From: JAPLDB01 sp038206355
GTDB lineage: Bacteria > Bacteroidota > Bacteroidia > AKYH767-A > 2013-40CM-41-45
DNA: 64,000 nt
Direction: 5' to 3'
NCBI GenBank assembly: GCA_038206355.1
Contig: JBBRAY010000001.1
Location: 62,001-126,000, forward strand
Position 1 is the stretch's first letter; every line of letters begins with the position of its first letter. This document shows, in pieces, positions 8,476-16,119 of the stretch. Both the position numbers and the translations under genes were made by a program. The notes beneath the pieces are model-generated. The model was given only the letters and a program-made list of their open reading frames with translations, did not search any database and was not told the DNA's origin.

Positions 8476-11433
8476 ATGCCATTTAAACAGGGAGATGAAA
8501 TTACAAGGAGTATCTTGAATTCAGCGCCCGATGCTGTAGTTTGTTTTGGCAGCAATTGGAAAATATCTTTTTGGAATTTTCAGGCAACAAAAATTTTCGG
8601 ATGGAAAGAAGAGGACGTCATTGGTAAACGGATTAGTGAAACAATAATTCCGGTAAATCGCCGAAAGAAATACGATGAGGTATTGAATCAATATCTTCAA
8701 ACAAAGGATGGTGTTGATCCCAAACCGCCAATTGAGATTGAAGCTATTGATAGGGCCGGTAAAGAGTTTTGGGTTGCGATTACCGTCGCTCCTGTTTACC
8801 GGGGAGGTAAAGATTTTTTCTGCGGTTATATACGCGACATCACCGAAATTAAAAATGCGGGGGAAGAAATTCGAAAGGAAAAAGAACTTTCAGACTTCGT
8901 ATTTGAAAACCTTCCGGGCATTTTTTACGTTCAGGATGAAGCAGGCAAATACCTGAGGTGGAACAAAAATTTTGAAATCGCATCCGGATATTCTGCAGAG
9001 GAAGTTGAACACTTACGCTCGCTGGATTTTTTTCACGATGATGACCGTGTTCGCGTGGATGATGCCATTAAAAAAGTTTTCAGGGAGGGAAAGGCGGAAG
9101 TTGTTGCCGATGCAGTGACGAAAGACAAAAGGGTGGTTCCGTTTTATTTCAGGGCGAAGTCAATTATTTATGAGGGCAAGAAATGCCTGATCGGAACCGG
9201 TGTTGACCTGAGCAAGCAACAACGTGCACAGGCAGAAGTAAAAAAGATAGAGGAAAAATACCGGGCTCTTTTTGAACAGGCTTCTGACCCGATTATGGTC
9301 ACTGATTTCAAAGGAAACTTTCTCGACGTCAATGAGAGTTTCTGCAAACTGTTCGGTTACCTGAAGTCGGAACTGATGGGTATGAATATTAGCAGGCTTA
9401 TTGATGCTGAACAACTCAAAGCAGCACCAATTAATTTTGCCCGCATCGCTGCCGGAGATCATGTTTTCAGCAGACGCAGCATGGTTCACAAAGACGGCCA
9501 CATTGTGGAAGTTGAAGCCAACACAAAAAAAATATCAGAGACCAGTATTTTAGCGATTGCACGTGACATAACAGAACGTATTAAAGTTGAAAATGAACTG
9601 GCAGAAAGTGAAAACAGACTCCGTACAATTTTTGAAACGGAACCTGAATGCATCAAACTCATTGGTGCTGATGGCAGTCTCATTGACATGAATCCTGCCG
9701 GGCTTGCCATTATTGAGGCAGAAAGCGCAGACCAGGTTATCGGTCGGAATATATTGCAGCTGGTAGATGACGAATTCAAACCTGCCTTTCTCAAACTGAA
9801 TAATGAAGTATTTTCCGGCAAATCCCGAACGCTTGAATTTTCTATCACCGGACTTAAAGGGACACACCGGTGGATGGAGATGCACGCCGTTCCACTCAGA
9901 AGTAAATCCGGTGATGTGATCAGCGTACTTTCTGTGTCCCGAGACATAACGGAGAGGCGAAAAGCTGAAGAAAGGATCAAACAGAGCGAAGAGCGTTATC
10001 GTGCACTGGTTGAAAATGCGACTGAAGCTCTGGTGGTTTTTGATGCTGAAACCCAAAAATTTGAAAGCGTAAGTCAGAGCGCAGTTGACTTTTTCAAAAT
10101 GTCCAAAGAAGAACTTTTAAAAATTGGTCCCCTTGACCTTAGCCCCGAATACCAGCCCAATGGTAGTTTATCATCTTTATATGCAGAGGAAAAAATTGCA
10201 GAAACGATTGCCGGCGGTAAACCATCTTTTGAATGGATGCATACCGATAAAGACGGAAACCATATTGCATGTGAAGTAAACCTTGTCAGGCTTCCGTCCG
10301 ATCACCATGTTCTTATCCGTGGAAGTATTTTTAATATTTCCGATCGCAAAAAAGCTGAAGAAGTTACACGGATGAGCGCGCAGAAGTATAAACTGCTCTT
10401 CAATAAGAATCCATTTCCCATGTTCATGCTTTCTAAACCGGATCTGAAACTTATTGATGTGAATGAAGCAGCAGCGATACAATACGGTTATTCAAGGGAG
10501 GAATTTTTAAACCTGACTGCATTTGACATCCGACCTGATGATGATGTGACTCCATTCATGAACAAAATTGAAAACAGTCCGGAATTAATCAATGATTTCG
10601 GAATCAGGAAGCACCGGAAAAAAGACGGAACCATCATAAAAGTTGAAGTAAAGACGCACCAGATCGTGGATGACGGCAGGCCGGCATTGCTCGTGCTTAC
10701 CAATGATGTAACAGAACGGATGATTGCAGAAGAAGAAATAAAACGTTCGCATGAAGAGTTAAGGCAGCTCTCCTCCTACCTCGAAACCATTCGTGAGGAA
10801 GAACGCACAAGTATTGCACGGGAAATTCATGACGAACTCGGACAACAACTTACCGGATTAAAAATGGATATCTCCTGGCTCAGTAAAAAAATCAACGGAG
10901 AAAGTAAGGTCGTACATGAAAAAATTTCAGGGATGTTATCACTGGTTGATGAAACAGTAAAAACAGTGCGAAGAATATCTACAGAACTTCGTCCGGGAAT
11001 ACTCGATGACCTTGGGCTCGTAGATGCACTGCAATGGCAGAGTCATGAATTTGAAAAAAGAACCGGAATTACTTCTAAGTTTGATACATCATTTTCTGAA
11101 TCTTCTTTTGAGAAAAAACTATCAACCGGAATATTCCGCGTTTTTCAGGAAACGCTGACCAATATTGCCCGCCATGCACAGGCATCAAAAATTAATACTT
11201 CATTTGAACGGCAGGAAGAAAATCTTGTGCTCCGCATTAAAGATAACGGAAAGGGATTCAATGAATCAGAAATCAAAGTTAAGCGAACACTGGGGCTGGT
11301 AGGAATGAAAGAGCGCGCTAAAATGTTTGGCGGTAACCTGGATATAAAAAGTCAGGCCGGGAAAGGAACAGAAATCACATTGAGTGTTCCCATGCGGCTC
11401 ACCGATTCTACGGTAACAGAACTCATGAAATGA
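8476..11433 (+). CDS. Multi-PAS NarL-type histidine kinase
   Basis: From the ATG at 8476 the protein has 985 residues and no membrane segment. Six PAS modules of about 120-130 residues follow one another (for example 'NSAPDAVVCFG', 'ENLPGIFYVQDEAG', 'EQASDPIMVTDFKGNF', 'DMNPAGLAIIEAES'). They end in a HisKA_3 domain with the phospho-acceptor in 'AREIHDELGQQLTGL' (His about 785), and a HATPase domain with 'QETLTNIARHAQA' and 'DNGKGF' (about 923). This is a cytoplasmic sensor kinase of the NarL/DegS class. Its stop overlaps the next start (ATGA at 11430-11433), and that gene is a LuxR-type regulator, its obvious partner. The signal sensed is unknown. Confidence 0.93.
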   Translation: MPFKQGDEITRSILNSAPDAVVCFGSNWKISFWNFQATKIFGWKEEDVIGKRISETIIPVNRRKKYDEVLNQYLQTKDGVDPKPPIEIEAIDRAGKEFWVAITVAPVYRGGKDFFCGYIRDITEIKNAGEEIRKEKELSDFVFENLPGIFYVQDEAGKYLRWNKNFEIASGYSAEEVEHLRSLDFFHDDDRVRVDDAIKKVFREGKAEVVADAVTKDKRVVPFYFRAKSIIYEGKKCLIGTGVDLSKQQRAQAEVKKIEEKYRALFEQASDPIMVTDFKGNFLDVNESFCKLFGYLKSELMGMNISRLIDAEQLKAAPINFARIAAGDHVFSRRSMVHKDGHIVEVEANTKKISETSILAIARDITERIKVENELAESENRLRTIFETEPECIKLIGADGSLIDMNPAGLAIIEAESADQVIGRNILQLVDDEFKPAFLKLNNEVFSGKSRTLEFSITGLKGTHRWMEMHAVPLRSKSGDVISVLSVSRDITERRKAEERIKQSEERYRALVENATEALVVFDAETQKFESVSQSAVDFFKMSKEELLKIGPLDLSPEYQPNGSLSSLYAEEKIAETIAGGKPSFEWMHTDKDGNHIACEVNLVRLPSDHHVLIRGSIFNISDRKKAEEVTRMSAQKYKLLFNKNPFPMFMLSKPDLKLIDVNEAAAIQYGYSREEFLNLTAFDIRPDDDVTPFMNKIENSPELINDFGIRKHRKKDGTIIKVEVKTHQIVDDGRPALLVLTNDVTERMIAEEEIKRSHEELRQLSSYLETIREEERTSIAREIHDELGQQLTGLKMDISWLSKKINGESKVVHEKISGMLSLVDETVKTVRRISTELRPGILDDLGLVDALQWQSHEFEKRTGITSKFDTSFSESSFEKKLSTGIFRVFQETLTNIARHAQASKINTSFERQEENLVLRIKDNGKGFNESEIKVKRTLGLVGMKERAKMFGGNLDIKSQAGKGTEITLSVPMRLTDSTVTELMK

Positions 11434-12059
11434 TCAGGATACTCATTGCAGATGACCACAGTATTGTAAGAAGAGGATTGAGAGAAATTCTCCTCGAAGA
11501 ATTCCCTGACGCCGAAATTGTGGGGGTAAGTGATGGCATTCAACTCCTTCGGGAAGCAAGGGCATCAAGCTGGAATATTATCATCAGCGATATATCGATG
11601 CCGGGTAGAAACGGGTTGGAAACGTTGAAACAACTTAAAGAATTCTATCCAAAGGTACCCGTCCTCATCCTGAGCATGCATCCCGAAGATCAATATGCCA
11701 TACGTGCTTTACGTGCGGGGGCTTCAGGATACCTCACCAAGGAAAGCGCATCAGAAGAACTGGTAAATGCAGTGCGGAAAATTCTTTCAGGCAAAAGATA
11801 CATCACTGCTGATGTTGCAGAAAAGCTGGCTGAAAATCTGGATTTCGATTCCACGAAGTCGCTGCATGAAATGCTCTCCGATCGCGAGTTTGATGTATTG
11901 AAAATGATCGCGTCAGGGAAAACAGTTACTGAAATTGCAGACAAATTTTCTTTAAGTATTACAACCGTAAGCACCTATCGTGCAAGGATTCTTTTTAAAA
12001 CAAAAATGAAAACAAATGCCGAACTCACCCACTACGCCATTCAAAATAGTCTTGTTTAA
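11430..12059 (+). CDS. NarL/FixJ-type response regulator
   Basis: A 209-residue regulator. The receiver domain spans 1-120, with acidic residues 'IADDHS' at the start and the phospho-Asp in 'IIISDISMPG' (about 54). The conserved Thr/Ser and Lys appear in 'LILSMHPE' and 'YLTKES'. The LuxR helix-turn-helix covers about 147-205 ('LSDREFDVLKMIASGKTVTEI' type, with 'FSLSITTVSTYRARI'). The start overlaps the upstream kinase by four bases, so the pair is translationally coupled and forms a two-component system. Target genes cannot be read from the window. Confidence 0.94.
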   Translation: MIRILIADDHSIVRRGLREILLEEFPDAEIVGVSDGIQLLREARASSWNIIISDISMPGRNGLETLKQLKEFYPKVPVLILSMHPEDQYAIRALRAGASGYLTKESASEELVNAVRKILSGKRYITADVAEKLAENLDFDSTKSLHEMLSDREFDVLKMIASGKTVTEIADKFSLSITTVSTYRARILFKTKMKTNAELTHYAIQNSLV

Positions 12060-12192
12060 GTTGCAGGTGCTGAAGTAACTTTTCCCGTGTAGTACAAACA
12101 ACTACATGACTTTTGACAGCCTCCTACACAACTTAACGGGTATCAACTATTTATCATTCAAAAATCCCGGCTGATATTTGCATGCTTAACAA

Positions 12193-12585
12193 ATGCAAAT
12201 GCAGATTGAAAAACTCAGTGTCTTAATCGTAGAAGATTCAGAAGTCGTAACTCGCAGAATCAGAAGTATGCTCAAAGAAATACCTGAAGTAAGCGTGGTT
12301 GGTGAAGCCGTAAACGGTAAAGAAGCCATGGCTATCACGCAGGTCATGAACCCTGATGTGGTGCTGCTGGATATTAATTTGCCGGGGCAAAATGGCATTG
12401 AAGTTTTAAAAGAATTAAAATTGTTTAATGCCCAAACAAAGGTGATGATGCTTACCAATTATTCCGATTTTCAGCACAGAAAACATTGTAAAGAAGCCGG
12501 AGCGGATTACTTTTTCGATAAGTCCATTGAATTTGAAAAAGTACCCGATGTTCTTCTGGCCATTCACAAATCCAATACTCAATAA
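12193..12585 (+). CDS. Stand-alone receiver (CheY-like) protein
   Basis: A 130-residue single receiver domain. It shows the acidic pocket 'IVEDSEVVTRRI', the phospho-Asp in 'VVLLDINLPGQNG' (about 59), 'MLTNYSD' and the Lys in 'FFDKSIEF'. There is no output domain, so it probably acts by protein contact or in a phosphorelay. A second start (ATG at 12199) is possible. It is followed 50 bases later by another lone receiver. GATATTTG about 20 bases upstream is a plausible -7 element. Confidence 0.88.
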   Translation: MQMQIEKLSVLIVEDSEVVTRRIRSMLKEIPEVSVVGEAVNGKEAMAITQVMNPDVVLLDINLPGQNGIEVLKELKLFNAQTKVMMLTNYSDFQHRKHCKEAGADYFFDKSIEFEKVPDVLLAIHKSNTQ

Positions 12586-12635
12586 AAATTATCAGACAGT
12601 AAATTCAGGATTTACCAATAACGCTTTTCCACACG

Positions 12636-13031
12636 ATGCGATTTAAAAAAGTGCTCCTCATTGACGATGATGACATTGATTTATATGTTTCAAAGAGAAT
12701 TCTCAAAAGTTATTCATTTTCAGAAGTTATTATTACCACCAATTCGGTGAAAGATGCGTTGGAATACATTACCAACAACATAAGTAATAGCCCTCCTCCC
12801 GAAATAATTTTTCTCGATCTCAATATGCCCGGAGAAAATGGTTTGGATTTTCTGAATGCCTTTGAAATTATTTCCAAAGAACATAAGTTGTCATGCAACA
12901 TTGCACTCCTGATCAATGTGGTTGATTCTAACGACAAGGAAACTGCGCAGGCAAAATCCCATCCAATGGTGAAATATGTTTTTGAAAAGCCATTGACAGA
13001 AGATAAGCTGAAAAAAATCAGCTTTCAATAG
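12636..13031 (+). CDS. Stand-alone receiver protein, second copy
   Basis: A 131-residue receiver of the Bacteroidota 'IDDDDIDLYVSKRIL' type. The phospho-Asp is in 'EIIFLDLNMPGENG' (about 60) and the Lys in 'FEKPLTEDKL'. The Thr/Ser position is unusual: 'IALLINVVDSND' has no classical Ser/Thr directly after the hydrophobic strand, which may change switching. No output domain. Together with the preceding receiver it may act on the kinases either side. Function by family only. Confidence 0.85.
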   Translation: MRFKKVLLIDDDDIDLYVSKRILKSYSFSEVIITTNSVKDALEYITNNISNSPPPEIIFLDLNMPGENGLDFLNAFEIISKEHKLSCNIALLINVVDSNDKETAQAKSHPMVKYVFEKPLTEDKLKKISFQ

Positions 13032-13053
13032 GCTTTCTTAAAATAACAGAAAA

Positions 13054-13087
13054 TGATTTTTGTCATGTCCGGGTTTGATAATCGTCA
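13054..13087. promoter_or_regulatory. Tandem CRP/FNR-type operator pair
   Basis: TGATTTTTGTCA (13054-13065) and TGATAATCGTCA (13076-13087) both fit TGA-N6-TCA, and their starts are exactly 22 bp apart. The first site is part of ATGATTTTTGTCAT, which recurs letter for letter at 15982-15995. It lies between the second receiver gene and the decayed P-type ATPase/SulP genes, as an operator for these would. Confidence 0.5.
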
Positions 13088-13125
13088 TCTTCGCGCTATA
13101 CAACAGATGATAGATTTACCCACCC

Positions 13126-13377
13126 TTGCCGGTTCAAGACCTGACTGAAAAAGTCTGTTGCACCCATTGCGCTGATACGTGCAGCAACGTCATTGAATGA
13201 GGTGAGGAAATCATCAATGCCAGTTTTGCAATAGCATTACTATATAACGTAGTAGGACTGTCATTCACGGTCAACGGAAAACTTTCGCTTGTTATCGCGG
13301 CTATGCTCATGCAACTGCTCACCACAACTATTATTACTTTTACAACCGGTATCTCCAATTCGACAGCCCGAATGTGA
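13126..13377 (+). pseudogene. Decayed heavy-metal P-type ATPase (internal deletion)
   Basis: One reading frame contains two pieces. The first, 'TEKVCCTHCADTCSNVIE', resembles the Cys-rich N-terminal start of Bacteroidota CopA/CcoI-type ATPases and ends at a TGA (13198-13200). The second, 'IINASFAIALLYNVVGLSF' then 'TVNGKLSLVIAAMLM', matches the last membrane helices of such ATPases, ending at TGA 13375-13377. Some 600-700 residues between them (actuator, DKTGT and nucleotide-binding domains) are missing. The C-terminal match is good; the N-terminal match is suggestive. The remnant ends one base before the GTG I use for the SulP gene. Confidence 0.6.
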
Positions 13378-13378
13378 T

Positions 13379-14941
13379 GTGAATATTCCAACAAAGAAAA
13401 TCCGTTTTTATTTTTTTTCATTTCTGAAACACGATTTCAGAGCAAGCATTACTGTATTCTTTGTTGCCTTGCCGCTCTGCCTTGGCATTTCCCTTGCATC
13501 AGGCGCCCCTGTTTATTCAGGACTAATTTCCGGCATCATCGGCGGAACACTGGTTGCATTGATCAGTGGATCTCAACTAAGTGTCAGCGGGCCGGCTGCA
13601 GGACTCACTGCCATTTCTGCTGCCGCAATTTTACAAATGGGATCCCTGGAAATATTTTTTCTTTCCATTTCTCTGGCAGGAATTTTTCAGATTTTACTTG
13701 GTACATTCCGCATGGGTAGCTTCACGCATTTCATCCCCTCTTCCGTAATTAAAGGCATGCTGGCTGCCATTGGAATCATACTGATATCAAAACAAGTCCC
13801 GCTTTTTATGGGTTATGACCAACCCGACTTCTGGACTAAGGAATTATTTAACGTTTTTACTTTTTCCCATGCATATTCTCACATCGACAACATTTATCAT
13901 CATTCCTCTTCAGGAATTACGATGATATCAATCCTATCTTTAGGTATATTGATTTCGTGGAGAAAAATATTTCCAGCGAAGCTTGAATTTATTCCTGCTT
14001 CCTTTGTAGCAGTGTTGAGTGGAATAATCCTCGTTTTTCTTTTTCAAAACATTTTTCATTTTTTCGAATTCAAATCCACGCAATTCATTTCACTTCCCGA
14101 AAGTGTTTTCGGTGGAATTCAGGGCCCATCTCTTGCAACATTTAACTTTTCAAAAGAAATATGGATGACGGCATTTGTAATCGCCATGGTGGCATCGCTG
14201 GAGACTTTGTTAAGCGTGGAAGCCATTGATAAACTGGATCCATACAACCGAAGCACTCCCATGAACCGCGAATTGATTGCACAGGGTATTGGAAATTTTT
14301 TCAGCGGGATGCTTTCCGGATTGCCAATTACGGCTGTCATAGTCAGAAGCGCTGCAAATGCAGAAGCCGGTGCACGAACAAAAGTATCCTCTTTTGCACA
14401 TGGCATCTGGATTGTACTTGTATTGCTTTTTTGCATTCCGTTATTGAATAAAATACCTTATTGTGTACTATCAGTGATCCTGATCCGAACAGGTTATAAT
14501 CTTGCAAAACCTGAAATGATAGTAAAGGTCTACCGGCAGGGCCGAGAACAGTTTCTCCCTTTCATAGTTACCATTGCTGCAATCCTGATTACTGATTTAC
14601 TCATAGGTGTACTTGTCGGAATCCTATACAGCATCTATTTTATGGTGAAGCATACTTACAGAGCGGGATTTAAATTGTCTGTTCAGGAGGAAGGCGCCAT
14701 CAAACACTTTAATATCAGGCTTGCACTAAACGTCAGCTTTCTGAATAAGAAAAAAATTATAGATATGCTTGAAAAAATCCCGCCCTATTCATCTGCAGAA
14801 ATTGACGGAACCGGCAGCGTTTATATTGACCATGATATTCTTGAAATATTTCAGGATTACAAAATGAAAGCAAAGCAGCGACACATTGAACTTATTTTAA
14901 AACAAATACCGGAAGTTCAGACGATTGGACTACACAGTTAA
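13379..14941 (+). CDS. SulP/SLC26-family anion transporter
   Basis: About 520 residues with some ten to twelve membrane helices. The family blocks are clear: 'FFVALPLCLGISLASGAPVY' near the start, 'SVSGPAAGLTAISAAAIL', 'VASLETLLSVEAIDKLDPY' and 'NFFSGMLSGLPITAVIVRS'. A short STAS-like tail covers the last 90 or so residues ('NVSFLNKKKI', 'SVYIDHDIL'). This subfamily is thought to carry bicarbonate, sulfate or similar anions into the cell. The open frame reaches back to 13289, but those residues derive from the ATPase remnant, so the GTG at 13379 is a better start. Start uncertain, family firm. Confidence 0.88.
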   Translation: MNIPTKKIRFYFFSFLKHDFRASITVFFVALPLCLGISLASGAPVYSGLISGIIGGTLVALISGSQLSVSGPAAGLTAISAAAILQMGSLEIFFLSISLAGIFQILLGTFRMGSFTHFIPSSVIKGMLAAIGIILISKQVPLFMGYDQPDFWTKELFNVFTFSHAYSHIDNIYHHSSSGITMISILSLGILISWRKIFPAKLEFIPASFVAVLSGIILVFLFQNIFHFFEFKSTQFISLPESVFGGIQGPSLATFNFSKEIWMTAFVIAMVASLETLLSVEAIDKLDPYNRSTPMNRELIAQGIGNFFSGMLSGLPITAVIVRSAANAEAGARTKVSSFAHGIWIVLVLLFCIPLLNKIPYCVLSVILIRTGYNLAKPEMIVKVYRQGREQFLPFIVTIAAILITDLLIGVLVGILYSIYFMVKHTYRAGFKLSVQEEGAIKHFNIRLALNVSFLNKKKIIDMLEKIPPYSSAEIDGTGSVYIDHDILEIFQDYKMKAKQRHIELILKQIPEVQTIGLHS

Positions 14942-15057
14942 CTGCTGCTTATTAATCGAAATTTGGCATCAGTTACATCTAATAAAAAATGATAGTTATG
15001 CGGTTGAAAAAAGCCGGAACGGGAAAACAATTCCATCAACGACAACTATAAAAACCA

Positions 15058-15939
15058 TTAAAAAAACAAAGGTGTACTACCAGTCTGCTCTGCATGAAAT
15101 GCAAGGAGCGGAATATGGGAATGATAAGACATTTTTTTTGTGGTACTCCGACCTGTAAGTTTTTCAAACAAGTTGCGGCGCCGTGCTGATACCGAAATAA
15201 TATCCACATTATTATCAACTGCAAAATCGCTGATTGCCTGCTCAATATTTTTTCCGTCAAGGAGATTGAAATAAAATTTATCGTAAGTGATGCTCGTCAC
15301 GACCTGACTTTTAAAGTCTTCGAAGTGTTTGTTTTCAGTGCGTGCATTGTGCGGGTCTTCCACGTGAACAATAATTATTTCAGGATTCCAGGGCTTGAAA
15401 ATTTCCGTCAACAGAAATATGGACTGAAAGTCATTGTCGGCATAGTTCGTTGCAAAAAGAATTTTCTTTATGTCTTTCACCCGTGCATCAGGTGGTATTG
15501 CCAATACAGGACATTTGGCTTTGGCAATGACTTCGGCAGTGTTACTTCCAATAAATATCTCTTCCAGTCCATGGGCACCTTTAGTCCCCATTACAATCAG
15601 GTCAGATTTTTTCAGCTGACAAAAATTAATTATTTCTTCGACAGCAAAACCCACTGAAGAAGATGTTTCAATTTCAACAGGGTATTGTTTGCTCCGCAGG
15701 TTATTCTTTAGTTTCTCGAGTTTGCTATTTGATTCTTTGACGAGCTGAGAATCGGGTATTTCCAATACCGTCTCATTGATGGCAATTACAGGAAACTTTA
15801 TCGAATGAAACAATACCAGCTTGCTCCTCAGCTTAGCGGCCAATAATGCAGCATAATTTAGCGCATGCGACGCATTATCAGAAAAATCCGTCGGCACAAG
15901 TATCTTCCTTAAAGGATTGAATTTAAACTCTTTCATCAT
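15058..15939 (-). CDS. Tandem-domain universal stress protein
   Basis: About 293 residues made of two UspA-like domains. The first starts 'KILVPTDFSDNASHALNYA' and ends with the ATP-loop type motif 'VMGTKGAHGLEEIFIGSNT' and 'CPVLAIP'. The second starts 'KKILFATNYADND' and has a less typical end ('SVSARRRNLFEKLTGRST', 'IPLLAFH'), lacking the usual G-x2-G-x9-G. ATGs at 15939 and 15936 are both possible. It is divergent from the kinase/receiver-Crp pair, and the shared gap carries three CRP/FNR-type sites. Usp proteins of this type rise under oxygen or energy limitation. Confidence 0.88.
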   Translation of the reverse strand: MMKEFKFNPLRKILVPTDFSDNASHALNYAALLAAKLRSKLVLFHSIKFPVIAINETVLEIPDSQLVKESNSKLEKLKNNLRSKQYPVEIETSSSVGFAVEEIINFCQLKKSDLIVMGTKGAHGLEEIFIGSNTAEVIAKAKCPVLAIPPDARVKDIKKILFATNYADNDFQSIFLLTEIFKPWNPEIIIVHVEDPHNARTENKHFEDFKSQVVTSITYDKFYFNLLDGKNIEQAISDFAVDNNVDIISVSARRRNLFEKLTGRSTTKKMSYHSHIPLLAFHAEQTGSTPLFF

Positions 15940-15982
15940 GAATAATTTATTCAAAAATATTCATCACAAGCCTACCGCAAGA

Positions 15983-16016
15983 TGATTTTTGTCATACCAG
16001 GACGTGATATTCATCA
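15983..16016. promoter_or_regulatory. Tandem CRP/FNR-type operator pair in the divergent gap
   Basis: TGATTTTTGTCA (15983-15994) and TGATATTCATCA (16005-16016) repeat the arrangement at 13054-13087: two TGA-N6-TCA sites with starts 22 bp apart. The first is identical in both places. Their position 44-77 bases upstream of the usp ATG suits an activator. Confidence 0.5.
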
Positions 16017-16048
16017 ATCAGATTTTTTTTATTAAAGATAGCTTTGCA

Positions 16049-16060
16049 TGATATTAATCA
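16049..16060. promoter_or_regulatory. Third CRP/FNR-type site, 44 bp further on
   Basis: TGATATTAATCA has inverted TGAT/ATCA halves around ATTA. It begins 44 bp after the site at 16005, twice the 22-bp spacing, so all three would lie on one face of the helix. It is 60-71 bases upstream of the kinase ATG. Confidence 0.4.
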
Positions 16061-16119
16061 GCTATAAAAATCATCTTTGAAAAATAATTCGGTTATTTTG
16101 CACTTCAATCCCCTCACTC

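Noticed and set aside
9486..10056. Two long open frames on the minus strand (164 and 168 codons)
   Set aside because: They lie wholly inside the six-PAS kinase, overlap each other, and show no family motif. They are antisense shadows.
13289..13378. Upstream extension of the SulP frame to an ATG-like start
   Set aside because: Those codons read the ATPase remnant in another frame and are unlike any SulP N-terminus, so the GTG at 13379 was preferred.
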